From: an uncultured Bacteroidota bacterium | GTDB taxonomy: Bacteria > Bacteroidota > Bacteroidia > 2-12-FULL-35-15 | Direction: 5' to 3' | Assembly (NCBI GenBank): GCA_903926385.1 | Contig: CAIYIS010000062.1 | Span: 1-63,966 of the forward strand | DNA length: 63,966 nucleotides | In this document: piece by piece, positions 25,400 through 34,166 of the stretch | Position numbering within the stretch: position 1 is the stretch's first letter | Layout: each line of letters opens with the position of its first letter | The notes under the pieces: model-generated | What the model saw: only the letters and a program-made list of their open reading frames with translations | What the model was told of the DNA's origin: nothing | Database searches by the model: none | Made by a program: the position numbers and the translations under genes

Positions 25400-26353
25400 C
25401 TAGAAGTGGAAAGTAACTTTTAATGAAGCTGAACCAGTGTTAGATCCTTTGAAACCAAACATATTACCTTGGTTCATGTCAGTATCAATACCTAATTTAG
25501 ATTTTCCTTCAGTTTTTACATCTTCAACAGCAACTTGATTAGGTGATCCACCTTGTCTTTCAGTTGAAGTCGTTCCTTTTCCAGTTGTTTGGAAACCTAA
25601 TCCCCAACCATACTCAGCACCAATTGCGATTTTTGGGAAGATAAAGTACTCAGCACCGATAAAACCACGGATACCAACTCCGATAGTCATACCTGATTTT
25701 TGTTGAGTAACACGTGCACTAGCTGGAACAGCTCCGGTTACAGCACCAAAAGTTAAACTTTGAGGATCGTTGTCAAAAGTTGTAGTTAGTGGTGTTGTAG
25801 TTTGATGAGAACCTGAAGAAGGAACAGCAGTCATGGTATTACCATAAGTGTATTTGTCTTTTGAGCTGGTCATCCATAACATTACATCTGCACCATAAAA
25901 ACCTTGTAAACGAGTTTTTCCTCTTCTCCACTCTTTACCAGCACCGATAGCGATGTTAGTTGTAGTGTGTTTGTACTTGTCAACAACCAAAGCAGGTAAT
26001 GTTGGGAAAAGTACCGTTGCTAAATCTTGGTCATCAGCTTGAACTGAGTTTTTGAATGTTTGACTTGTGAAGCCCAAACGAACTAATACTCTGTAAGCTG
26101 TTTTTTCATCAATAAATTTTTTACCGATGATAGTTTGGTTACCATTAAGCCAATTAACTGCAGGAGCAGAATTTTTGCCTGTGTAACCGCTAAATGCATT
26201 ACCAACGAATTCGAAAATCGGGTCAGCATTCATGCTGATAGCCCAATCATTTGCCTCCGGCAACATTGGTTCTCCTTTTTTAGAAGTTAAGTCTTGTGCA
26301 AAAGCACTGGATACTCCAAGCGCTAAAGCAACTACTAGTACTGATTTTTTCAT
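25400..26353 (-). CDS. Outer-membrane beta-barrel protein of unknown function
   Basis: The 317-residue protein has a clear signal peptide (VLVVALALGVSSAFAQ) and a mature part of alternating beta strands. Motifs such as AYRVLVRLGFTSQTF, TRLQGFYGADVMLW and IGVGIRGFIGAEYFIFPKIAIGAEYGWG fit an eight- to twelve-strand barrel, and the chain ends SLKVTFHF with the terminal Phe typical of barrels. No specific family recognised. A TATCTTTG box gives an 80-base leader. Codons look more biased than in neighbours, which would fit an abundant protein, but I did not compute this. Confidence 0.82.
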   Translation of the reverse strand: MKKSVLVVALALGVSSAFAQDLTSKKGEPMLPEANDWAISMNADPIFEFVGNAFSGYTGKNSAPAVNWLNGNQTIIGKKFIDEKTAYRVLVRLGFTSQTFKNSVQADDQDLATVLFPTLPALVVDKYKHTTTNIAIGAGKEWRRGKTRLQGFYGADVMLWMTSSKDKYTYGNTMTAVPSSGSHQTTTPLTTTFDNDPQSLTFGAVTGAVPASARVTQQKSGMTIGVGIRGFIGAEYFIFPKIAIGAEYGWGLGFQTTGKGTTSTERQGGSPNQVAVEDVKTEGKSKLGIDTDMNQGNMFGFKGSNTGSASLKVTFHF

Positions 26354-26438
26354 GATTTTTTTTTGTTTAGTTTAACTGTTTTTGTTTTTGTTTAATTTAA
26401 TTTGGTTTGTTTAAAACTACTTTAAAATTTTAATGGCG

Positions 26439-26446
26439 CAAAGATA
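26439..26446 (-). promoter_or_regulatory. -7 box TATCTTTG of the outer-membrane protein gene
   Basis: A perfect TATCTTTG lies 86 bases before the ATG, leaving a T-rich leader of about 80 bases. Confidence 0.6.
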
Positions 26447-26527
26447 TATATTTTTTTAAAACCAAGAACTTATTCACATTTGAGTTGTTATTAACATAGG
26501 CTTGTTGATAATCTCTATTGGGTTCTG

Positions 26528-29413
26528 TTATTTAATAACTATTTCATCCGTAAAAATAAATGCATCTCCACCTGCACCTTGATGCCACTGAGGTAGTTTG
26601 CCATAATTATAAGCTACTATTTTTATATATCTGGTTGTAACAGGATGATCAATACCGAATCCAAAATCGAGTTTTTGCACTTCATAATCTTCCGGTTTTA
26701 TTTGGTTGTTGGTTAATGATGTGATCAATTCGAAGTTTTTATTGTCATTAGAAGAATAATATTCAATTTTGGAAGGCATTAGAATCCAGGAGCGGCTATC
26801 TTGAAGAAAACCGGCACTCAATAAATGAACGGTTTGAGGTGTCATCATGTCTACTATGGCTTCGAAATTTTGTCCCTGATATCCTTGCCATTCTCCCTTA
26901 CGCCAATCAATATCGCCTCTGATGCCATCTATCAAACCTTCATCTCCACCAGCAGTGTACTGAGGATTGTACTTTGACAATATGTTTACTTTCCAGTTAT
27001 GAGGCATCTTGTAAAACGTGCCGGTTGAAAAGAAGCTCTGTTTGCCTTCGCGGGTTACATTCACAGCATTGACGGTTGTTGTAATGGTTAGGTCTATCGG
27101 AGAAGTATAACGAAGGGATGCTGAAGTGGGCTTACTTCCATCTGTACTATAATATATAGTAGCATCGGGATAGGTAGATTTTAATTCAACCTGCATTTTA
27201 TCTCTGAATACCTTAGATGGAGCCTGAATAGTGGGCACTACAACCAAAGGAGTAGTTACTGGCGAACTTGCAGGAGGCGATAATTGAGATTTAGCACTAG
27301 CACTTGCCACCATTTCGAAGCCTAAAGTGGTTCCCTTCAATATATCAGCATACGAAATGAAAGCATTTTTATATTCTTTTGCATCCAAGGTTGCAGATTG
27401 TATGTAAAAATTCTGATCAGAAACTTGTTTGGCCAAAATGGTAAAGGTTTTGCCGTTTTCGAGATGTACTTTTGCTTCTTTAAAAAGAGGTGTCCCGAAC
27501 ATATAAGAGTCCGTTCCGGGTGTAACCTGATAAATTCCCAATGCGCTGAGTACATACCAAGCACTCATTTGTCCGCAATCTTCGTTTCCAATCAGCCCAT
27601 CTGGAGCAGGTTTGTAAAAATCGGACATGATTTGATGAATTCGAGCCTGAGTTTTGGAAGGATTTTGAACATAGTCATACAAGTAAGCCATGTGATGGCT
27701 GGGTTCGTTGCCATGAGCATATTGCCCAATTAAACCGGAAATGTCGGCTTGTTCTCGCCCGGTGGTTTTAGAAGAGGTGGTAAAAAGCTCGTCCAGTTTC
27801 TTTTCAAACTTGTCTTTTCCGCCCATCTTTTTTATTAATCCATCAATATCCTGAGGTACAAAAAAGGTGTATTGCCATGCATTACCTTCGGTGAAATTAT
27901 TGTTTACTTCCCTTGGCTCGAAAGGGGTAAGCCAGCCTCCGTTCTTTTTAGGACGCATAAAACCGGTTTGAGTGTCAAACACATTTTTCCATGATTGAGA
28001 GCGTTTGCTATATTTTTCTTCATCCTCCTTTTTGTTCAAGAGATGCGCCATTTGAGCTATGCACCAGTCGTCATAGGCATATTCAAGCGTTTTTGACACA
28101 CATTCCGACTCATCATCCATCGAAAGGTATCCGTGGTCGATGTAAGCCGGTAATCCCAAGTGATTCCATGTAGCTGATTTTTTCATGGCTTCGAGGGCCA
28201 GATTGGTATCAAAATTAGTAATACCCTTGCCTGCTGCATCGGCTATAACGCTCACCGAATGGTAACCAATCATACAGTCGGTTTCGTTGCTGGCCAGTTC
28301 CCACACAGGCAAACGGCCTCCTTCTTTATATTGAGCTAAAAAAGTTTGAATAAAATCGGATGTCCGCTTGCGGTCGATAATGGTATAAAGCGGATGGGCA
28401 GCACGAAATGTGTCCCAAAGCGAGAACACTGAGTAATAGGTAAAGTCTTTTGCTTTATGAATTTTATTGTCGCGACCGCGATAACTGCTATCAACATCCA
28501 TAGCCACATTGGGCTGAATCATGGTGTGGTAAAGGGCGGTGTAAAATGTTTGAAGTTTTTTGTTGTCGGAACTTGTAACTTCTATTTTGCCAAGTTCTTT
28601 GTTCCAACTGCTGTCGGCAGCTTTTTTTACAGCATCAAAATCCCATTCGGGTAGTTCGGCTTGCATATTTAGTTTAGCGCCTTGTGTGCTTACATTCGAA
28701 ATGGCAACTTTAACAAATACCTGTTCTTTGTTTTTTACATCAAAAGTAAATGCCGCTTTATCTCCGGAGGTAGTTTTAGTGGTTTTTACAGGTTTCGAAA
28801 ATTCGATACGGGCATAGATATACTGGTCTTTGGCCCAAGCCTCGCTTCTGCGAAATACTTCTATGGTTTTATCATCTACCACGTTTATATTTCCTTCTAA
28901 AAGTTTATCACGATGCGTCAAATCCAAAATAACACTGGCCTCACCAATGTGATTAAACGTGTATTTATGAAACCCAACGCGAGTGGTAGCCGTAAGTTCT
29001 ACCTCAATATTATCCTTATCCAATTTAACTTTATAAAAACAGGGAGCAGCTGTTTCGTTGGCATGAGAAAAATGAGAGGAATATGCTTTATTGTCGAAAA
29101 CTGGCTGACCTTTAACGGGCATCAGCATAATATCGCCATAATCGGAGCAACCGGTACCCGAAAGATGGGTATGAGAAAAGCCGTAAATAACCGAATCGGA
29201 ATAATGATAACCGCTGCAACCATCCCAACTACCATCAATGCGGGTATCGGGCGATAGCTGAACCATACCAAATGGCACTGTGGCTCCCGGAAATGTGTGC
29301 CCATGGCCGCCAGTGCCTATCATCGGATTAACATAAGTGGTCGGTGGTGTTGTTTCGGTAAACATCAGATAACCGATAACTAACAGGATGGGAATGAAGA
29401 TTACGTTTTTCAT
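26528..29413 (-). CDS. GH92 alpha-mannosidase with CHB_HEX_C and F5/8-like C-terminal domains
   Basis: Glycoside hydrolase family 92 enzymes are calcium-dependent exo-alpha-mannosidases that trim N-glycans or mannans. The 961-residue protein has a signal anchor (VIFIPILLVIGYLMF), then the GH92 start YVNPMIGTGGHGHTFPGATVPFGMVQLSPDT. The catalytic-domain signature NEDCGQMSAWYVLSALGIY appears near residue 630. After a Ser/Pro/Thr linker at about 705 comes a chitobiase C-terminal-like domain (ATIYYSTDGSKPT, 720-790), and then a galactose-binding/F5-8 type domain to the end. No T9SS sorting domain or lipobox is visible, so it is probably periplasmic. Confidence 0.95.
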   Translation of the reverse strand: MKNVIFIPILLVIGYLMFTETTPPTTYVNPMIGTGGHGHTFPGATVPFGMVQLSPDTRIDGSWDGCSGYHYSDSVIYGFSHTHLSGTGCSDYGDIMLMPVKGQPVFDNKAYSSHFSHANETAAPCFYKVKLDKDNIEVELTATTRVGFHKYTFNHIGEASVILDLTHRDKLLEGNINVVDDKTIEVFRRSEAWAKDQYIYARIEFSKPVKTTKTTSGDKAAFTFDVKNKEQVFVKVAISNVSTQGAKLNMQAELPEWDFDAVKKAADSSWNKELGKIEVTSSDNKKLQTFYTALYHTMIQPNVAMDVDSSYRGRDNKIHKAKDFTYYSVFSLWDTFRAAHPLYTIIDRKRTSDFIQTFLAQYKEGGRLPVWELASNETDCMIGYHSVSVIADAAGKGITNFDTNLALEAMKKSATWNHLGLPAYIDHGYLSMDDESECVSKTLEYAYDDWCIAQMAHLLNKKEDEEKYSKRSQSWKNVFDTQTGFMRPKKNGGWLTPFEPREVNNNFTEGNAWQYTFFVPQDIDGLIKKMGGKDKFEKKLDELFTTSSKTTGREQADISGLIGQYAHGNEPSHHMAYLYDYVQNPSKTQARIHQIMSDFYKPAPDGLIGNEDCGQMSAWYVLSALGIYQVTPGTDSYMFGTPLFKEAKVHLENGKTFTILAKQVSDQNFYIQSATLDAKEYKNAFISYADILKGTTLGFEMVASASAKSQLSPPASSPVTTPLVVVPTIQAPSKVFRDKMQVELKSTYPDATIYYSTDGSKPTSASLRYTSPIDLTITTTVNAVNVTREGKQSFFSTGTFYKMPHNWKVNILSKYNPQYTAGGDEGLIDGIRGDIDWRKGEWQGYQGQNFEAIVDMMTPQTVHLLSAGFLQDSRSWILMPSKIEYYSSNDNKNFELITSLTNNQIKPEDYEVQKLDFGFGIDHPVTTRYIKIVAYNYGKLPQWHQGAGGDAFIFTDEIVIK

Positions 29414-29441
29414 TTTTTTCGTTTTTACCGTTAATAGATTA

Positions 29442-29449
29442 CAAATATA
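29442..29449 (-). promoter_or_regulatory. -7 box TATATTTG of the GH92 gene
   Basis: TATATTTG on the minus strand lies 29 bases upstream of the GH92 ATG. Array D begins some 65 bases beyond it. Confidence 0.55.
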
Positions 29450-29512
29450 GTAAATTATTTTTGATGGAAATGAAATTCGAAGGTTCTGGTCTTCGGAGCA
29501 AATTTTAATGAT

Positions 29513-29970
29513 TTAGAAATAAAGCATCACTTTGTAGTAAGTAAGGTTCGTTATCTTTTAAGAAAGCTTCACTTTTTACTAATAAAGGTTCACTTTTTCC
29601 GGAATTGGAACATTACCTTTTAAAGTATGTTCACTATTTATTAAAAAAGGTTAACTGTTTAGTAAGAAAGGAACACAATTCGGAAAAGGGTAACACTATT
29701 TGGAAATAGGAAACACTATTTAGTAAGAAAGCAACCCTTTTTGGAAATAGTGATAAGAATTTACTAAAGAGTGTTACCGTTTACTAAAGAGTGTTCCCTT
29801 TTTACTAAAGAGTGTTCAAGATTAACTAAAGAGTGAACACTATTTGGAAATAGTGATAAGAGTTTACTAAGGAGTGTTCACTTCTTGCTAAAAAGGGAAC
29901 ACTTCTTACTAAAGAGTGTTGCTTTCTTACTAAAAAGGGATCCTTTCTTACTAAAAAGTGTTCCCATTAG
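29513..29970. repeat. Array D: about 22 degenerate units of 20-22 bp
   Basis: Phrases of the type TACTAAAGAGTGTTCACTTT and TGGAAATAGTGATAAGAATT alternate irregularly across 458 bases. Parsed unit lengths are mostly 20 or 21 with one or two of 22. Two sub-types are visible: ACTAAAGAGTGTTC units and GGAAATAG units, where CTATTT-GG-AAATAG forms a dyad with the preceding unit's end. Stops in all frames and the drift exclude coding. It fills the spacer between the divergent GH92 and LolA-like genes. The remaining 29971-30179 is AT-rich with no recognised feature. Confidence 0.85.
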
Positions 29971-30179
29971 CATAAACTGTCAATATCAGTAAGTTAAAAA
30001 GGGAATTGGAATTTTAGTCAAAATATCTCCCTTCATTCCCTTTTCCAAAATAAATGAGAAGCAACCCATCGGTTGGAAAAATTAGTAACTGTTTACACCT
30101 AAAAATAACCGTTCATACTTTTTTTCTAAAATATTGTGGGGTAATTAATATATTTGAAAAAAATTTAAAACCTGAACCT

Positions 30180-30899
30180 ATGAAAAACTTAAAAAATGTA
30201 CTTGCCTTATTAATTATTTCGGTTTGCTCTTTAGCAGCCACAGCACAAACTTCGGAAGAAATTGTAGCCAACCACATAAAGGCTATTGGAGGAAAAGAAA
30301 ATTGGGAAAAATTAAAAAGTATAAAGATGGAAGGCACTATTAAAGCTCAGGGTGCCGAAATAAAAATAGCCTCATATCAGGTAGATAAAAAAGCCATGCG
30401 CGAAAACATTACGGTAATGGGCATGAACGGTTATTCGATAGTAACCACCACCGAAGGCTGGTCGTATATGCCATTTGGGGGACAAACCAAACCCGAACCA
30501 ATGACAGCAGACGATTTGAAAAATGCTCAGGAAGATTTGTATCTGGCCGATGCGTTTATTACCTATGTAGAACTTGGTAAAAAGTTGGAGTATTTGGGCA
30601 AAGACGATTTTGACGGTACAGATTGTTTTAAATTTAAAATGACAGACAAAAATGCCAAAGAAACCACTTATTATATTGATGCATCTAATTACTACATATT
30701 AAAACAAACCAATAAAATTAAGGCAAACGGACAGGAAATGGAAAATGCAGTTGTTTATTCTGATTATAAAAAACTGGACGAAGGCATTGTTTATCCTATG
30801 AGTGTGGCCAGTGGTTACGGGCAAATGCAGGTATCTAAACTGGAAGTGAATGTGGCGATAGACGATGCTACTTTTCAGTTGCCCAAAGACGGCAAATAA
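30180..30899 (+). CDS. LolA-like/outer-membrane lipoprotein-sorting-type secreted protein
   Basis: A 239-residue exported protein with signal peptide LALLIISVCSLAATAQ. The pattern EEIVANHIKAIGGKENWEKLKSIKMEGTIKAQGAEIKI, followed by a YYIDASNYYILKQTNK strand and GIVYPMSVASGY, resembles the unnamed LolA/LolB-like antiparallel-sheet proteins common in Bacteroidota. No lipobox. I chose the ATG at 30180 because it begins the signal peptide; the frame extends upstream but that part is not signal-like. The BNR propeller gene follows after about 120 bases, so the pair may be cotranscribed. Confidence 0.82.
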   Translation: MKNLKNVLALLIISVCSLAATAQTSEEIVANHIKAIGGKENWEKLKSIKMEGTIKAQGAEIKIASYQVDKKAMRENITVMGMNGYSIVTTTEGWSYMPFGGQTKPEPMTADDLKNAQEDLYLADAFITYVELGKKLEYLGKDDFDGTDCFKFKMTDKNAKETTYYIDASNYYILKQTNKIKANGQEMENAVVYSDYKKLDEGIVYPMSVASGYGQMQVSKLEVNVAIDDATFQLPKDGK

Positions 30900-31022
30900 C
30901 AAAACCTTAAGTTGGGGTTTGTACGAGCATTAAAAATACAAGACTCTTCTTTCTTTTGGCCAATGCCAAAGGAGGAGAATGATGTGAAGCGTAAAAAAAA
31001 TAGTATCCTAAACAATATATTC

Positions 31023-34000
31023 ATGAAAAAAATTTGTGTACTGGCATTAACCATTGCTTCGGTGGCAATGAATGCGCAATCCAATATTAGTTCGGCTATG
31101 TTCGGAACCATGGAAGCTCGTCAGCTGGGGCCCGGCACCATGAGCGGACGAATTACAGCCATTGATGGTTCGGTAAAAGACGAAGGAAAGACCATATACA
31201 TAGGCACAGCAGGCGGAGGTGTTTGGAAATCGACCAATGCAGGTGCTTCGTTCAAATCGGTGTTTGATAAATATTGTCAGTCGATAGGAGCGGTGGCCAT
31301 TAATCAAAAAAATCCGGCTGTAGTGTATGCCGGCACAGGCGAGAGCAATATGCGTAACTCGGTATCGTATGGCAATGGATTGTACAAATCTACTGACGGT
31401 GGAGATAATTGGAAGAAAATAGGTTTGGATAGTTCGGAACACATTTCGAAAATAATCATCTCTGCCGAAAATCCGGATATAGTGTATGTGGCTGTTCCCG
31501 GAGCATTGTGGAGCGACAGTAAAAACAGAGGTTTGTACAAATCAACAAACGGAGGTGATACATGGGAAAAAATTCTTTATGTGGATGAAAAAACAGGATG
31601 TGCTGATATAGTTATTGACCCCACTAATGCTAATGTTTTGTTTGCATCCATGTGGCAATTCAGACGTATGCCTTACAGTTTTGATTCGGGAGGAAAAGGA
31701 AGCGGGCTTTACAAAAGCACAGATGGAGGAAAAACATGGAAAGAAATTAAAAATGGTTTACCCTCCAAACCTTTTGGAAGAATAGCATTGGCGCTGGCTC
31801 CAAGCGACCCCAAACAAATGATTGCAATTGTGGAAAGCACCAACACTGGCTTGTACATATCGTCTGATGCCGGTGAAACTTGGAAAAGTCAGAGTGCTAC
31901 CATGAATGTTACTGCACGTCCGTTTTATTTTTCAACCATTGCTATCGACCCGAAAGACCCGAAACGAGTGTATCGTCCGGCATTTAATTTTTCGTACAGC
32001 AGCGATGGAGGATATTCGTTTACCGATGCAAGCTATGATGCCACTTGGGTTCACAGCGATATGCATGCTATCTGGATAAACCCGGCAAACACCAATATAA
32101 TGTATGTGGGCACAGATGGAGGGTTGTATGTAAGTTTGGACAGAGGGGTAAACTGGCAGTTTAATCAGGGGCTTCCGGTGGGTCAGTTTTATCATGTGGC
32201 TTACGATATGAAAGACCCTTATAATGTTTACGGAGGATTGCAGGACAACGGAAGTTGGATGGCACCAAGTTCTGCTCCCGGAGGAATAGGCAATGGCAAC
32301 TGGGATAGAGTGGGCGGAGGTGATGGATTCTGGACTATTCCGGATGCCGATGGCAAAACTGTTTACTCCGAATATCAGGGAGGAAATATGTTCAGAACTA
32401 ATTTGACAAACATGAAGTCGGAGTTTATTCAACCTCAAAAAACCTCTCAGGAACAAACCGACAAACTTCGTTTGAACTGGAACACACCACTGATAACAGG
32501 AGCGAACAATCCAAAAAACCTTTATGTTGGTTGTCAGTTTATGTATAAATCGACTGACCAAGGTAGAAACTGGAAACGCATTTCGCCCGACCTTACTACA
32601 AATGATAAGAACAAACAAAAACAAGAAGACAGCGGAGGATTGAGCGAAGACAATACCTCTGCCGAAAACCACTGCACTATTTTTACCATTGCCGAATCTC
32701 CGCTTGACGAAAACATGATATGGTGCGGTACGGATGACGGAAATCTTCAGTATACAATTGATGCAGGAGAAGACTGGACGAATGTTTCGACTAATTTAGC
32801 CAAAGCCGGCATTGCTGCTCAGGCATGGGTGAGCAGTATTCAGCCATCTAAATTTGATAAAAACACTGTGTATGTAACACTCGAAAACCACATGTACGGA
32901 GACTTTCAAACCTATCTTGCTAAAAGTACAGATATGGGAAAAACTTGGAAACGCATCAACAGTAAAGAATTTACAGGCTTTGCTCACAAAATAAAAGAAG
33001 ACCTCGTAAACAAAGATTTATTATTTCTGGGAACAGAAATGGGATTGTTTCAAACCTTAGATGGAGGAGAAAACTGGTTCAGGATGAAAAACAATATTCC
33101 TGAATATGCAATGGTTCGCGATATTCAGATACATCCGGTAACACATGATTTAATTATTGCCAGTCATGGAAGAGGAATTTTTATTCTGGATGATATCAGA
33201 GCCATGCGAAACATGACCAAAGATATATTGGATAAAGATGTGTATTTATTCCCAACACCAGACCTTGTGCTGAATAACGGGAAATTTGGCTGGGGTGGGC
33301 CTGAGGTTTCGGGAGGCTGGTCTGCCGGAAATCCTCCTTCTACTCCTTCCATAGATTATTATCTGAAACAACGATTGAGTTCAGGAAAAATTACCATCGA
33401 AATTTATGATGATAAAAACAAACTCTTGCAAACTATTCCCGGAACTGTGAGAAAAGGAATAAATAGAGTGTACTGGAATTTGCGAGGAACTCCACCACGT
33501 GTAGCTGCCGGAAGTTTAAAAATGGATGGGGCAGGTTTCACTTCTCCTATGGTATTGCCCGGAAAATACACCGTAAAATTAATTGTAAAAGATCAGGAAT
33601 TTAAAGGAGAACTGAACTGTGTACACGATGCGCAAAATAAAGAGATGAGTTTGGACGACCGCAAATTGGTTTATCAAAAAGCTATGCAGTTGCAGGAACT
33701 TTACAACGATGTTAACAATACCATCGACAGCATTTCTCTTTATCAGTCGGGATTAAAAACTGACACTGTTGCCTTTTCGAAAAACAAAAATGCAAAAGCT
33801 TTTTATGAGGATTTGCAGAAAGTGAAATCGGAAATAGTAGCTTCGAAGAAAAAATCCATGTTTGCGGATGAAGAACGAATCCGCGAAAAAGTATCTGCAC
33901 TTTACGGAACGTTCTGTGGTATGGAAGCAAAACCAAATTCCATGCAGATGGATGCAATCGAAGTTTTGCAAAAAGATTTTACGGTACAAAAAGATGCGTT

Positions 34001-34064
34001 AAAGAAAGTGATTCAGAAAAATCTTCCCAAGAATCCTCAACTTAAATTGCCAAAAGGGTTTTAA
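31023..34064 (+). CDS. Large secreted BNR/VPS10-sortilin-like beta-propeller protein
   Basis: The 1013-residue protein starts with a signal peptide (MKKICVLALTIASVAMNAQ). It then carries many Asp-box/BNR repeats of the type S-T-D-G-G-x-T-W (GLYKSTDGGDNWKKI, GLYKSTNGGDTWEKI, GLYISSDAGETWKSQ) that build one or two propellers over residues 30-720. The C-terminal 300 residues contain an Ig-like segment and a helical coiled-coil-like tail (KSEIVASKKKSMFADEERIREK). Such proteins are annotated as glycosyl hydrolase or sortilin-like but usually lack proven activity. The ATG at 31023 is chosen because the upstream frame is not signal-like. Confidence 0.88.
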   Translation: MKKICVLALTIASVAMNAQSNISSAMFGTMEARQLGPGTMSGRITAIDGSVKDEGKTIYIGTAGGGVWKSTNAGASFKSVFDKYCQSIGAVAINQKNPAVVYAGTGESNMRNSVSYGNGLYKSTDGGDNWKKIGLDSSEHISKIIISAENPDIVYVAVPGALWSDSKNRGLYKSTNGGDTWEKILYVDEKTGCADIVIDPTNANVLFASMWQFRRMPYSFDSGGKGSGLYKSTDGGKTWKEIKNGLPSKPFGRIALALAPSDPKQMIAIVESTNTGLYISSDAGETWKSQSATMNVTARPFYFSTIAIDPKDPKRVYRPAFNFSYSSDGGYSFTDASYDATWVHSDMHAIWINPANTNIMYVGTDGGLYVSLDRGVNWQFNQGLPVGQFYHVAYDMKDPYNVYGGLQDNGSWMAPSSAPGGIGNGNWDRVGGGDGFWTIPDADGKTVYSEYQGGNMFRTNLTNMKSEFIQPQKTSQEQTDKLRLNWNTPLITGANNPKNLYVGCQFMYKSTDQGRNWKRISPDLTTNDKNKQKQEDSGGLSEDNTSAENHCTIFTIAESPLDENMIWCGTDDGNLQYTIDAGEDWTNVSTNLAKAGIAAQAWVSSIQPSKFDKNTVYVTLENHMYGDFQTYLAKSTDMGKTWKRINSKEFTGFAHKIKEDLVNKDLLFLGTEMGLFQTLDGGENWFRMKNNIPEYAMVRDIQIHPVTHDLIIASHGRGIFILDDIRAMRNMTKDILDKDVYLFPTPDLVLNNGKFGWGGPEVSGGWSAGNPPSTPSIDYYLKQRLSSGKITIEIYDDKNKLLQTIPGTVRKGINRVYWNLRGTPPRVAAGSLKMDGAGFTSPMVLPGKYTVKLIVKDQEFKGELNCVHDAQNKEMSLDDRKLVYQKAMQLQELYNDVNNTIDSISLYQSGLKTDTVAFSKNKNAKAFYEDLQKVKSEIVASKKKSMFADEERIREKVSALYGTFCGMEAKPNSMQMDAIEVLQKDFTVQKDALKKVIQKNLPKNPQLKLPKGF

Positions 34065-34166
34065 TTTTTCTTGGTTTGTTCAGAGCATCTTTTAACAGAA
34101 ACTAGAATTGAGACGAGGGTATAAAAATAAATTTTGATTCAACATGGATTTTGAAATTAAAATTAA

